A stretch of DNA of 64,000 nucleotides from Voacanga thouarsii (Eukaryota; Streptophyta; Magnoliopsida; Gentianales; Apocynaceae). The stretch is taken from NCBI GenBank assembly GCA_026120185.1, contig JANUWF010002419.1:4361501-4425500 (forward strand). The letters are read 5' to 3'. A program made the position numbers and the translations under genes. The notes below the pieces were generated by a model. That model was not told the origin of the DNA and made no database searches. It saw nothing but the letters and a program-made list of their open reading frames with translations. Of the stretch, positions 33,684 through 46,143 are shown one piece after another; position 1 is the first letter of the stretch; every line of letters starts with the position of its first letter.

Positions 33684-36600
33684 TGTAACACCCCTACTAA
33701 GGATAACAACGGAAGCATATCAATATCGGGTGTCGCCCCATCCAGTCTCCCGGACCAGGGGTCTTTATAACGAAAACAATAGAGTAAAGACATACATAAG
33801 GTCTAGACTCAACAATATCTCGCATTGATGGCCACACACATACATATATTAGAATATCTAATACATGCCATCTCTATTTATAATAGAATATAGAACATAA
33901 TCAAAGAGAAAGCTATTCAGACCTAAACTGCCGATTCTATGGTATCGTCCGTCTATCGTAGGTTTGCTCAGCTCTAGGTGTTACAAAAAAAGTAAGATAA
34001 AAGACACGTGTGAGTGACGAATCACCCAGTGAGTCCCGTGTGTGCTAGTGCTTTATGAAAGTACAGGATACATAAAACTTTTGTGAAATAACATATCAAT
34101 TGTTCAATGGAAACGATTCCAAAAGCTCTTTAACGAAGAGTTTATTCAGAACTAATTATTTTTGAAAAACTGTATTTCAATTTTCAAATCATTGCCCCGG
34201 TTTTCAAATCACAGGCACTTCTCCAATAGAAGGTCAGCCTGTATCCGCATGCAAGTCCCGCAGTCCTTACCTTCGGCGCCACGTATCATTGTACTGGGAC
34301 CGCAACCTCCAGTATTCAACCTTGCGTCGCTGGAATAAGTACACCGCAATGTACTTCTGCTCAGGTATATTGCAGTATACCTAGTGTACCGCAGCACACA
34401 CTTGCCACCATAAGCCAAGGGTCCCAATCTTGACATCAATCACCATCGAGGCGGCAAGAAGTCAAATGCACCGAGTGTCCCCGCCCGACATCCAGCGAAT
34501 GACTTAAAATAAGAAGCGCCTGCAGATGCGGCAATTGCCAGGTGCTAAATGGCTAGCCAGGACGACTCATCTCTATGTTCTGTCGCCCTATTTGGAGTAA
34601 GATAATTCCCAAACCTAGCTAGGCTACTTGGGGTCATCTACCTCTAACATGAGCTAGTACAAAGATCAAAGTCCTTACTGAGTACTCAACGTTAACAATA
34701 CCAACCTTGTCTAATTGATCAGGCCAGAGGGTTATTTGATCCCGCAGAATTTTTCAAATCAAAACAATTTTGGGGCAAAACAACATTTTCCAAAATTTGA
34801 TCCTACTGACTCACAAGTTAGATCATCATTCACATAGGCTCCACAGAGCTAATCAATTCATTCCATGGCACACCAGGCCGATAAAACAATTTCAGGGATC
34901 AAAATGTCATTTTTCAAAAGTCAATCTCATCATGAGAGATCATTTTTCAAAATTATGTTCAAACAGGATAAAAAGTTCTGTTTACACATCAAAATATGTT
35001 CCCAAGAGTATCCGGGTCATTTTTCCTGTACTCGATCACAAAAGTCATTTTCTAGGGTATTTAGGTCATTTTACCCATACCCAATTTCCAAAAGACTTTT
35101 CGAGGGTATTCGGGTCATTTTACCCTTACCCGATTTGAAAAGTATTCACAAAAATTTTAATAAGGGTATTTCGGTCATTTACCGCATACCCGATTCCAAA
35201 GGTTTTCATAAAACATTCCAATAAAGATATTTGGATCATTTTCCAAATACCCGATTCCAAAAGGAACTCATTTCAAAAAAATCCAGAATTTTAATTCCAA
35301 AAGATGATCAAATTCAAAGTTTCCAAACATATTTCCATAAAATGTTCCATTAAGGGCATTCTAGTCAATTTATGAATACCCATTTAAAAAATTTACCATT
35401 TTCTAAAAATCCTAAATATTTAATCCATAAATGACTAAATTCACAAAATTCATGCTTTAATTATCCAGTAAGGTTTCCAAGCTAATTATGATGTTCAATC
35501 GAGCCCAAAATGGCATAAAATAATTCTTACTCAGATAAATCTTAAACATATTCAGAGATTTTCAAAATGGTATATAATATAGAATTTTATGGAAAAAACA
35601 AAGCACACTCACTTTAGAAAGAATTTTAGAAATCCAAGGGACTTACCTCATGTCCTAAGCAATTCTTTTCGTTCACAGCCGTTTAACCTTCATTTCTACC
35701 GTTTTCAATGTTCCGTTGGCCGTTTGTTGCTAAACCTATGCCAAACATCGTTTTTGGATTAATTCATGTTTGGCTGAAAAATAGTTGACGAGTAACCGAC
35801 TCTGGCCGATGTGCCCGACGGTTAACTGACGTCCAATCATCGTTTAGCCAACGGGGGCCGACGGTTAAGGAAAACATTTAACTTTCGTTTACGGCGTTTT
35901 TTCATCATTTGATCAATTCTTTCGTTTTCCCTTTCCCACATCCTTCTTCCCTTCATAAACAAAGGATTCACTTCATGTTTCCCTAATTATTTTGTCCAAA
36001 ATCACACAATTATTCATTCCTAAATTCGTCCATGTTCTAAGCAAAATTCTGAAATTTTGCTGCTTTGACATATGATTTCGTTTTGGACATAACTTTCAAT
36101 CCACAACTCCAATTTGGCTCTATGATATATCAAAACGACCGTAGGACTCTTAACTTTAATTATGTATAGGCTGTTTTCAGATTTCTGACTCCAGTAATAC
36201 ACTATTGGGCAAAAACAGCCCCAGTAGTTTTCTGATTTTTAGTCGATTTCCACAAAACAACTTCACCTACTTGTGCTTCTTGATTCATAACACCTATCTA
36301 ACTCTTAATCCACTTCATTTCCCTTCAAACAACCTTAATTTTTCAGATTTTTAGGGTCAAGAAAGCCACAAAGTTCTTATGCAAATAACATATAACTAAC
36401 ATCCACAATAAAAAACAATCATAATCCATTTTCTTTAATGTTTAACCCATTTTTACCTCAACTCTACCATCTTTCTTCTCAATCATGAACAACCCTTTAA
36501 ATCACCAATCAAATACCCTTATTCACCATATAAAACATAGCCTATGAATCCTTTATCCAACTGGTACACACACTTGCACACACAAAGTCTCACATTGTAC

Positions 36601-37581
36601 ATAATAATCACTTTAATCATTACAAATCTCGCGTTTTCATGTTAAAATTCATATCAAAACGATCACCGTAATGAAATCTACAACTTTAATTCTTGAAGTA
36701 CAGGACTTTACTTTGTTTATAAGGTGCTCTAGCTTGAATTTGCTCCAAGAAACTCCAACTTCTCCCAGAACACTAGTTTCTCTCTCCTTTTTCCAATTTT
36801 CCTTGATTTTTCCTTTCCTTTTCTTCCTTATTTCTTCCTTCCTTCTCCATTTAAGCCCTTGGCCTGTTTTTCCCAGCCCCTCACCACCATTCTTGTGTTC
36901 AATGGTCAACCAACATCAATTACATTGTGGGCTATCCATTTTAAAGCTAATTTCCTATTGGTGAATTTAATTTAAATGGATAATTCTTAAGCTTATTCAG
37001 TAAGCTTTTGCAATTTAATAATCCCACAAATATTTTACTCCCCCAATGGTATTTTAACACTTGTTTTCATCCACCATTCACACAATTCCATGCGTCCATT
37101 TTTAATTGCGATTTTCTATTTTTTTTTTAGAAATGACCAAAATCGGGTCCGTAATGAGAAAATATTTTATTTTGCCATTCAACTCCAAAAATTCCACTGA
37201 ATCTATTGGTAACACTTAAACTCTTCAATTCCTTCTCTAATCGGTCAAATTTGCGGTCAAAGTTGCGGGCGCGGTCAAAATGACGGAAATGCCCCTGATA
37301 TCCCGGGTAGCATAATTCGTACCAAAACGTGCGTTTCATTACACTAATCAATTTTTCTTTCTAGGTTACCCTAAAATTCTTATTTTTTTAATAATAATAA
37401 CCTTTCAAAAATTTAGGGTACGGGTAGAACAAGTCCAATAATTATATCTAGGTCCTGATAACATTTTATTCCACCAAAGTACTTGTCTCAATATACTGAT
37501 AAACTTTTTTTCTGAATATCAATACAAATTTTGATTCTATTACAAATAGTAGTCAATCAAAAGTAAAGGTGGGGTGTTACA
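33684..37581. mobile_element. Probable solo LTR of a long-LTR retrotransposon (3.9 kb)
   Basis: The segment begins TGTAACACCCC and ends GGGGTGTTACA, an exact 11-bp inverted pair with the TG...CA ends of an LTR. It is flanked by the 5-bp direct repeat GAAAT (33679-33683 and 37582-37586). No gag or pol is recognisable inside, and I see no internal second copy of the end sequences, so a solo LTR left by recombination is the best reading. The last 180 bases resemble 55617-55795. LTRs of this length with these ends are common in Ty3-gypsy elements; assignment is tentative. Confidence 0.75.
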
Positions 37582-37586
37582 GAAAT

Positions 37587-38099
37587 GCTAGCTAATTGGA
37601 AATTAGAAAAGTTGGAAAAAAAAATTTCTGGTTATCTAGCTAGAAGGATTGATAAGACTTAGGTGGTTTGTTAGCTAGAATTCAAAATATTTTGAATGGG
37701 TTTTCGGCTATTAAATAGGAGTACCTCAAGGTCCTCTAATGGTGATTTTTCCAGCCATTAACTTGAAGAAGAACAAGAACCATGAAAGAACTAATTCATG
37801 GTGTTGAATATCTGGGGTTTCTTGGCTAAGGTATTTACTTGTATGCTGGAAATTTTCTCGTTTAAACAAGCTATGAAGGGTCCGAAATCTTCATGCTTGA
37901 TTCCAGATTTTACACACAAAAATTAGCGCTTGATTTGCAAAGAAATAAATGATGTTCAAGTTGCACATTTTCGAAAACAAACTAGTAAGATGAGCTAAAG
38001 ATAATTTCCAGCTTTTACCATAACAAGAATAACAAAAAAATGTAATTCTTTAAATAGGTAATTTGATGATTTAATTTGAAAAACAAACTACACTATTAT
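37587..38099. other. Continuation of the host repeat interrupted by the solo LTR
   Basis: No gene is seen. The sequence resumes the A- and G-rich style of 33400-33680, as expected if the LTR inserted into one older repeat. Confidence 0.3.
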
Positions 38100-38960
38100 T
38101 CCTCCTATGTCATTCTTACTACTCCTTTGTCCCCCTTCTAGGCTTTCGGGAAAGGAAGAAAAAATATATATAACATAACCGGCTGGGGGTTATAGGAGTC
38201 GAACCTAATACCCTCGGTAATCACAATAGGAGACTAGCAAAACCCTTTTTATTATATAAAGAATTTCTTCTTATTACATACTATAAATGTGCAGCTGCTT
38301 CTCGAAAGCAACATCGGATTCTCGAATACCGACTTTCGCATCTAAGACTCTCTTCACGTTAACTCTCAATCCTTTCTCCGTCAGGGGGTTACGAAGGGGA
38401 GGTCCTGATTCCGAGACGGACCCATATGACGCAAGAGTGTCACGTACGCTTTCTTTGAGAAAGGTGTGATATCACCACCTATGAGGCCCGATGAGCAGTC
38501 CACGGAGCTGCATCCCTACTCGCCTGGTCCATACCTTCTTCTACTGAGGTTTCTGATTCAATTAATATTAGTTCCATGCCTTATCTAAGTGTGCTAGGCT
38601 ACTCACTCTTCTCTTGAGGCTTCATTGAGCATTTCCCTTTCCTATCCCATCCTTACGCTACGCTATCCATAAGGTTGACCTAGCCCTCTCTTCTCTCTCT
38701 TTGTCCACGCGAAGATTCCGAGCTAGCATTTGGGGCAAAAGATCTTTGGTGAGAAGGGCCTTCTTTAATTGTGCTGTACAATATTGATTCTTCAAGTGGA
38801 ACTCATGGGTGTCTATATAAATATTCAATTTTTGGCATATTAATGCCTAAAGCCCTGAAAGGGTGTCAGTTGGAAAGGTTCTTACAGTGTTCGTTCAATC
38901 AAGAAGCAGCATTCTTCTTTTTTCTTAACTTTAAGAGAAGAAAGAGAGCTTTCTAAGAAG
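38100..38960. other. Possible organelle-derived insertion (mitochondrial-like composition)
   Basis: The base composition is more balanced than in the flanks, with stretches such as GGCTTTCGGGAAAGG and ACGGACCCATATGACGC and no simple repeats. It lies directly left of a CACTA-like end. No rRNA, protein or full tRNA is recognisable. I suspect plant mitochondrial DNA from style alone, and this is weakly supported. Confidence 0.3.
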
Positions 38961-38987
38961 GGCTTGGGCCCTATGAGAACAAAACAA

Positions 38988-40357
38988 CACAACAGATTAG
39001 CGAGGGTTTTTGAAGCGTCACAAAACCGTCGCTAATTAGTGGCTTCAAAAACCCTCGCTAATTAGTGAGAGTTTTGCGACGATTTTATTAAATTTTTTTT
39101 TAAAAAAAATTATTATCAAGTCGTTGCAAAACCGTTGCTAATTTGCGAGGGTTTTGCGATGGTTCTTTTAAAAATTTTAAAAAAATTAAATTTATTATCT
39201 GACCATCGCAAATGCGTCGCAATTAGCGAGGGTTTTCGAGGCGTCACAAAATCATCGCTAATTAGCAAGAGTTTTGCGACGATTTTATTAATTTTTTTAT
39301 TATTTAGCCGTTGCAAAACCGTTGCTAATTTGCGATGGTTTTGTGACGGTTGTTTTAAAAATTAAAAAAAATAAATTTATTATCGGGTCATCGCAAATCT
39401 GTTGCAATTAGCAAGGATTTTTCGAGGCGTCGCTAATTAGCGAGGATTTTGCGATGATTTTATTAATTTTTTTAAAAAAATTTACTATTAAGCTGTCACA
39501 AAACCGTCACTAATTTGCAAGGATTTTGCGACGGTTCTTTTAAAATTTTAAAAAAATTAAATTTATTATCGGGCCGTTAACCATCGCTAATTAGCGAGGG
39601 TTTTGCAACGATTTTATTAATTTTTTTTATAAAAAATTTATTATTAAGCTGTCGCAAAACCGTCACTAATTTGCGAGGGTTTTGTGACGGTTCTTTTAAA
39701 AAATTTTAAAAAATTAAATTTATTATCGGGCCATCGCAAAATCGTTGCTAATTAGCGAGAGTTTTGCGACAATTTTATTAATTTTTTATAAGAATTTATT
39801 ATCAAGCCGTTGCAAAATCGTCGCTAATTTGTGAGGGTTTTGCGTTAGTTCTTTTAAAAATTTTAAAAAATTAAATTTCTTATTAGGCCATTACAAATCC
39901 GTCACAATTAGTGAAGGTTTTGCGAGGTGTAGCAAAACCGTCGCTAATTAGAAAGGGTTTTGCGACGATTTTATTAAATTTTTTTGTAAAAAAATTAATT
40001 ATCAAGCTATCGCAAAACCATCAATAATTTGCGAGGGTTTTGCGATGATTTTTTTAAAATTTTTAAAAAATTAAATTTATTGTTGGGCCGTCGCATGCGA
40101 GGTTTTGCAACGGTTTTTTTTTAATTATTTAGCTTTACTTTATAATTACAAAATTCCATCACAAAACCGTCGATAATTTGCAAGGATTTTGCGACAATAT
40201 TTTTCAGCCATCGCAATTAGTGAGGGTTTTGCGATTGTCGTTACAAATTCGTTGCAATTAGCGAGGATTTTGCAATAACCGTCGTAAATTTGTCACAATT
40301 AGTGATGGATTTCATTGCCGTTGTAAGACCGTCGCAAATCCAATTTTGCCCGTAGTG
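38988..40357. mobile_element. Non-coding CACTA-like element related to family A
   Basis: The whole 1.37 kb consists of units of about 70-110 bases built from GCAAAACCGTCGCTAATTAGCGAGGGTTTTGCGACG separated by TTTTATTAATTTTTTT spacers. The right end TTTTGCCCGTAGTG is a CACTA terminus (reverse complement CACTACGGGCAAAA). The left end reads CACAACAG, one change from CACTACAG. The adjoining 3-mers are CAA and AAA, so a target duplication is not shown. It has no coding capacity and would depend on a transposase made elsewhere. Confidence 0.6.
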
Positions 40358-42100
40358 AAAATCTATGGAGCTCATATTACGTGATAAACTTAATATAGGT
40401 TATAATTTAATTTTGACCTGTGATGGAATAAAAAGCTTATATTGAGAGGTTAAGCTGAGTGTAAGGTACATAAAAAAAATAAAAAATATATATATAATGT
40501 TATAAATTTTAAAAATTTTTTGAAACGAAAATAAAATTAAAAGGACATTTTTTAAAATTTTTATTTTTAAAAAATAAATATAAAAATTTTAAAAATTTTG
40601 GAATGACTCCGTCATTGTTTTGACTCAAAAGCTTAAAATATGAAGTATTGGATCAATCTCTATATATAGCAATTGGTAAATCTTTCCTCCTACAATCAAT
40701 ATGAGAATTTTTTTCCTCCCCAACGTTCTCTACCATCATGAGTGGCCCACCACATTGAACCAAGCTTCCCCATAAGCTAGGTTAGAGGGTGAGGGAGTGA
40801 GGGTGAATGGCTAGTTTCTAAAACATTGAATGATCTGCAATCCTTTGATAATATTAAAATATATAATTTGCTAATAACATCAATAATTGTAATTCAACTA
40901 AATCATTTTTTTTTTCATGAAAAGTTCACTTTGATAATTATTTAATATAATAAAAATTATTTTTAATATCAATTGTAAAATAAAAATTGAGATGACGTAT
41001 TTTGTATAAATATTAAATTTTTATTAATATTATTAATATTAGAGAAGGGTCTTGCTGGGACGACGAAAACAAAACTAAGCTAACTAGGTAAATAAGAGCC
41101 AATAAAAACATCAACGTTATATAGAGCCATTTGATGGCAACTTTGCTAGCTAGTTTGTTTATGTGATATCGTGAGCTGCTGATATATATATATATATTTT
41201 GATGCCAAGGTTTGAATGGGTTTATATAATGGAGATTTTGTTGACAAGTCATCAGAATAATTATGTGTTCAGCCCGGAATCTTTGAACGATTATACTCCA
41301 ACCGATAATGGTTATGTCCTTTAACTAATTATAAGAATTACTATAAAGTAATTGGCACATCCTCATCTAAATTAATTTGATTTGGATAATTTTGAATTGA
41401 TAAATAAATAAAATAAATGTAATTTGTCAGCTCAAAGTCATTTTGCCAAATGCCAACGTAATTGACGACAAAAGGTTGCCATTTTTGAAAAATTCTAATT
41501 CTGTATCATTGTGAGATCAAATTTAAATTTTTAACAATAGTTGTGGAAAACCCCATATTTTGAGATAATTCCTATTTCAATAGGGCAGGCAGCATATTAT
41601 ATGCCCAAAAAGAAACAAAAAAAAAGTGAGAAGGTATTGTTGGTGACGCTAGAAAGGGGAAGGGGTGAGGTTGGGGGGGGGGGTGGCATCGTTGATCACT
41701 ACGATTTGAAGTAATTGGCACTTGTTATTTCAATCGATACGACTTTGTGTGTGTGTTCTCATTTGCAAGAATAGCATATACTTTATTCCTTTTTTTTAAT
41801 GTGTTGTTTAACGCATATCATATAGATAGATCTAGGGAAATTTTAATTTATGGAGTTTTGAGATAAAAATATTAAATTATTTATTTTTTGAAAATAGTAA
41901 AGTTAATTTGGAAATTTGAAAAAATTAATTTTATAATTTAATGAAGCAATAAAAGGTAAGGATAACTTGAAAATAAAAAGATTATAAATATATTTTAAAA
42001 ATTTTAAAATGGCACATAGTTATTGACAAGAAGAATTTTCTCCTAGAGAGAGAGAGGAGGAAAAGAAGTTCTTAAGGTTATATATATTGCTAGAAGGCAC

Positions 42101-42137
<37 letters not shown>

Positions 42138-42200
42138 AAAAATTAGAATGAGAATCTTTATTGAAAATTTTGATACTGCTGCCTAGAAAGTTGTTGAACA
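40358..42200. other. AT-rich intergenic region
   Basis: No gene is recognisable. It contains a G tract near 41673, TA runs at 41180-41195 and 42105-42135, and degenerate AAAATTTT-rich sequence near 40490-40600. The final part precedes the copia gag relic and may belong to that retroelement's 5' region. Confidence 0.35.
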
Positions 42201-42713
42201 ATGATGGAAACTCCCATAATGTCAAATATTAGTATTGGAGCTGAAGAATTGAAGCTAATGGATTTATGGATTGGTTTTGAATGTCGTCTTGATAATACTA
42301 ATGCTAAAGTGTTGAATACAATTTCTGCTGTTGCTGATCTTGATTAGTTTAAATTGATTTTTACATGTGATTTTATTAAAGATGCATGAGAAGTACTGCA
42401 AATAGTGTATGACTGTACAAGCAATGTTAGAATATCAAAATTGCAGATATTGACAACACAATTTGAGGAACTAAAGATAGGTGATCATGAAACCATTATC
42501 GCATTTGGTAGCAAATTGAGAGATATTTCTAATCAAGCTTTTCAACTAGGAGAAAGATACTTTGAAGAAAAGTTGGTACGTAAGACATTGAGATCTTTGC
42601 CATCCCAATTTCTTGCAAAAGTTGATGCTATAGAGGAATATAACAATGTGTCGAATATGAGATTAGATTATCTTATAGGATCTTTGTAAACTTATGAGAT
42701 GGACTTTTAGTTT
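42201..42713 (+). pseudogene. Ty1-copia-type gag relic, 5' part
   Basis: From an ATG at 42204 the frame gives a copia gag (UBN2-like) protein: LMDLWIGFECRL, VLQIVYDCTSNVRISKLQ, TTQFEELKIGDHETI, LVRKTLRSLPSQF and KVDAIEEY. Stops interrupt it at four or more sites, for example TGA in KDA*EVLQ and TAA at 42687. The frame runs up to the family A terminus at 42714 on a codon boundary and resumes at 58219. Confidence 0.8.
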
Positions 42714-43385
42714 CACTACAGGAAAAATTGCGATTTGCGACGGCCAAAAACCGTCGCTGACCGTTTTTGCGACGGTTTTAGCCGTCGCAAAAAATGACGT
42801 CGCAATTTGCGACGGCCAAGGGAAACCGTCGCTATTTGCGACGGTTTTGCGACAAATATTTTTGGTCAAACTTTGCCAAAGGAACAAATTTGCGACCGTT
42901 TTGCGACGAAAAACATTGACCCTTGCAAAATCCTCGCAAATTAGCGACGGTTTTGCGAGGGCACACTTTGTGCCATCGCAAAACCGTCGCAAATTTGCGA
43001 GGCTTTTACGAGGGCTACGGTTTGGGCCCTTGCAAAACCCTCGCAAATTGCGAGGGTTTTGCAAGGGGAGAATTAACCCCGATCATGACCCTCGCAAAAC
43101 CCTCGCAAATTGCGACGGTTTTGCGAGGGCACAAGCAAACCCACTTTGTGCCCTCGCAAAACCCTCGCAAATTGCGAGGGTTTTGTGAGGGGAGAATTAA
43201 ATCCCAAGTAGTGGCCCTCGCAAAACCCTCGCAAACTGCGACGGTTTTGCGAGGGCCCAAGCAAATCCCAAGTAATGGCCCTCGCAAAACCCTCGCAAAT
43301 TGCGACTGTTTTGCAAGGGCCACGGCTTGAGCCCTCGCAAAACTCTCGCAAATTGCAACGATTTTGCGAGAATTTTGCAATAATT
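42714..43385. repeat. Left subterminal array of element A
   Basis: About eight near-perfect palindromic units of type GCAAAACCCTCGCAAATTGCGAGGGTTTTGC follow one another with spacers such as GGGAGAATTAA and CACAAGCAAACCC. The open frames on both strands here are read-through of the repeat and should not be taken as genes. The following 43386-43644 is AT-rich 3' region. Confidence 0.8.
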
Positions 43386-43644
43386 TTTTATTTTTTTATT
43401 ATTATATTTATTTTAAATTGTTAATTTCATGTAAATCAACCCTGAAACACTATACAAATAAATGCCAAAACTATGTTCATAATCCAAAAAATACTATAAA
43501 AAATTAAAAATAAGCCCAAATAAATGTAATTAAAATACTAAAATATAATATAATATAAAATACATAATAAGTATCTAAAAAAGTAAAATAATTCACAAAA
43601 ATAAGTAATAGTGTATAAAAAGTATAAAAATAAATATAACAAGT

Positions 43645-45313
43645 CTATGTAAGTAATGAAGGAGCAGCTGTAGAAGGGGGTGGAGGAGGGGAACGAGAGC
43701 CCCTACGTGGACCCGGGTGCTCATCAGCTAGATCAAATCCATCGTCAGCATTTGGATCTTCATCTTCAGCATTAGCAGCCGCAATGCGCGCTTCTATCTC
43801 CTCTATGGATGGCATAGATGGTGTAGGAATACCCATCTTGTCCGACATAGCTTCCATCCAACCACCAAATGTAGACTGCTGTTGCCTCATGAAGTCCCGA
43901 TATAAGTCTATTTGTCGATTGAATCTTCGCTCAGCCTGTTGAACCCTTTGCTCTACTAGATGTCCAATATCAGCTAGTGTAGTGGAAGATGCATGCAGTC
44001 CACTTTGAGACAGTCTAGTTCGAACATGTGTTGCCTCTGAGCCTAACCCAAAAACTCGTCCCCTTTTAAACCCACCTTGTGCCTTTACGAACATGGCTTT
44101 TTCATCAAAAGGAATAACAGAGTTTACAGAGTCACTAGACTCGGACTGAGGAGTGCTCTGTATGAGATTTCGCACCTCATCCTAAAAAAAAAAAAAAAAA
44201 GAATTGTCAATAGTAATTATCAAAATAAAATACAAATTCCACGCAGTATAAAGAATTTCAACATATTTAATCTATATACTACCAATGTCTGGCGAGATCG
44301 CTCACTGACAAACTGACCCTTTTGTGGCCCACTCTGAAAGACATGTAATGTCTCAAACATGTCTGTGTAGCTAAAAGAACTCCCCTCCTTGGCCCGCTAC
44401 ATTTATGTTAACAAAATGTAATTATTACAATCTTACATAAATTTGTTTTAAAACAATTTAGAATAATAATTAATTAAGTGAAGGTGAATTACCAAACGGT
44501 CCTCGTGTTTTGTGAACGAAATAGACCCTCCAGTATGGGTGCAGCTACTCCCACGATTCTTTTTGTTGGTGGATGAGAGCTTCTGATACTTCTCTGATCT
44601 CCAGTACTCGCAAATGTCATTCCAATACTGTGCCTCTATCCAATGAGGACATACCCAATCATCCCTCTTCCTCAGCCTAGACATTATGTCCAAAAATCGT
44701 GTCCGACACTTCTTTTCCCAAGTTGATCGAATTAGCGAAGCATACTCTTCCCTCCACCGAAAATATTTCTGCATGATCATGATTAAGATTTCTGATTAAC
44801 ATATAACATAGTACTTAAACGATAAAAAATACTCAAAAATTGCTTACCCCAAATTCTTGAAACCATAAGTCTCGCACGGTTATCAGGACGTGCATGTATG
44901 TCGGATACGAACCAGTGAAGTACTGCTGTATTATATTTGAAATTTCTCGGACACATTTGTCCGAGCCGGCGAACCTATTTTTGGTGCAATGACAATGTAC
45001 AATATAGTTATGTTAATCTCAAAAATAATAATAATAATTGAACTAATAATCAACATCTTACAAAGTATGAATATGTTACTTACCCATTTTCCCGTGGAAC
45101 AATCCAAGGTCGGGAGTCCGTAACTTGCAACCCAACGAATGCGAAGCTCGAGCGAGCGGATGATTGAAAAGCCGGGATGGTACTTCCTCATCTCCAATAG
45201 AGCCATGTAATGAACGAGGCATCGAAAGCTGAGGTAGGCTGAGTAGGGGATGGAGTATAAGGCTCCCGACCCTCCTGACTCCCCTCCCTCAATGATCCTT
45301 CATTAGAAGACAT
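43645..45313 (-). pseudogene. Family A TNPA-like (Transposase_24) gene, mostly preserved
   Basis: A likely start at 45313 opens MSSNEGSLREGSQEG. Further minus-strand exons follow: about 44973-44848 (YPTYMHVLITVRDLWFQEFG), 44770-44494 (YFRWREEYASLIRSTWEKK, WIEAQYWNDICEYWRSEKY, THTGGSISF), 44399-44284 (YTDMFETLHVFQSG) and 44185-43645. The last exon has the GGFKRGRVFGLGSEA motif, a helical VEQRVQQAERRFNRQI stretch and an acidic, proline-ending tail. Plausible GT/AG splice sites bound the exons. The first exon reads into a stop, so a frameshift or a mis-chosen start is likely there. The TNPA proteins of En/Spm bind the subterminal repeats. Confidence 0.65.
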
Positions 45314-45535
45314 TGCTAAAGGAGATGAAAAAAGAAAAATAAGTAACCAATAAAGAAGAAGCCCACTTCAAAAGAAGGATGAAAATAACCGTGAATAAAA
45401 ATGATAAAAGAATAATAACATTGAAACGTTATATCTATTCGCTAGTTTAAAGTAATACAATAATATGTATGATAATGATGGATATGTCAAAATAAACATT
45501 GTACTTGTAAATTGAATTTTAAAAAAAATTTGACA

Positions 45536-45740
45536 GAGTCTCCCCTATAATTGGATATTTCCCAAGCACAAGGCCACCTCAAGATTTGACAATCAAAACG
45601 CTGTTACAAACAACAAAGACAGATCTTTCAAATATAGAAAAATTCAAAAGATAACTAGGGGTAATCACCCATTACCCAAGAGGAATGATCACCCATCACT
45701 CACGGGGAATGATTACCCATCACTCACGGGGTTCCAATTA
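45536..45740 (-). promoter_or_regulatory. Leader module shared with family B, upstream of family A TNPA
   Basis: On the minus strand this segment carries GTGAGTGATGGGTGATCATTCC-type repeats. It then continues with GGGTGATTACCCCTAGTTA, TTGAGGTGGCCTTGTGC and TTATAGGGGAGACTCTGTC. The same ordered blocks occur before TNPD in family B (18060-18270, 19070-19290 and, shortened, 750-840). Here it lies between TNPD and the TNPA start. Confidence 0.55.
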
Positions 45741-46143
45741 AAATGTTAGATATAGTTAAAATCAAGCTAAAAATTATAAATGCCTTTGTCCTTGTGAATT
45801 GTCTGTCAATACAGCAACAATACAATATATAAATTACCTTGTTGTTTACACCACAAAAGAATATAATAGGGAATAATAAAAATCCTCCTGGCTGTACAAG
45901 TCTAAACAAAAGATTCTTACAAAAAAAAAAAGGAGATGAGATTCCCGACAATTAGACAAAATTGTGAAACAAAATTGTATGTGATGGAATTTAAAATAAT
46001 AAAAATTAAAAGATTCAAGGCATGTAGATTCAAGTAACAAATAAATTGTAAATTAAAATTTAACATGGGATAGTAATGATGCAATAGATTTCAGGATTCC
46101 CTCACCATTAACTATATTATTTGTAAATGAATTGAAATCAGGC

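Noticed and set aside
38181..38250. tRNA-like sequence on the minus strand
   Set aside because: GGTTCGACTCC matches the B box and a few acceptor bases pair, but no A box, D arm or anticodon arm can be folded. I keep it only as part of the possible organelle-derived segment.
42663..43380. Overlapping open frames of 92-164 codons on both strands in the left array of element A
   Set aside because: They read through the palindromic repeat units (repeated NPRKLRGFCEG-like peptides) and have no independent coding signal.
43020..43380. CRISPR-like array of regular repeats
   Set aside because: The units are CACTA subterminal palindromes between defined transposon ends in a plant genome; spacers are not unique sequences of constant length.
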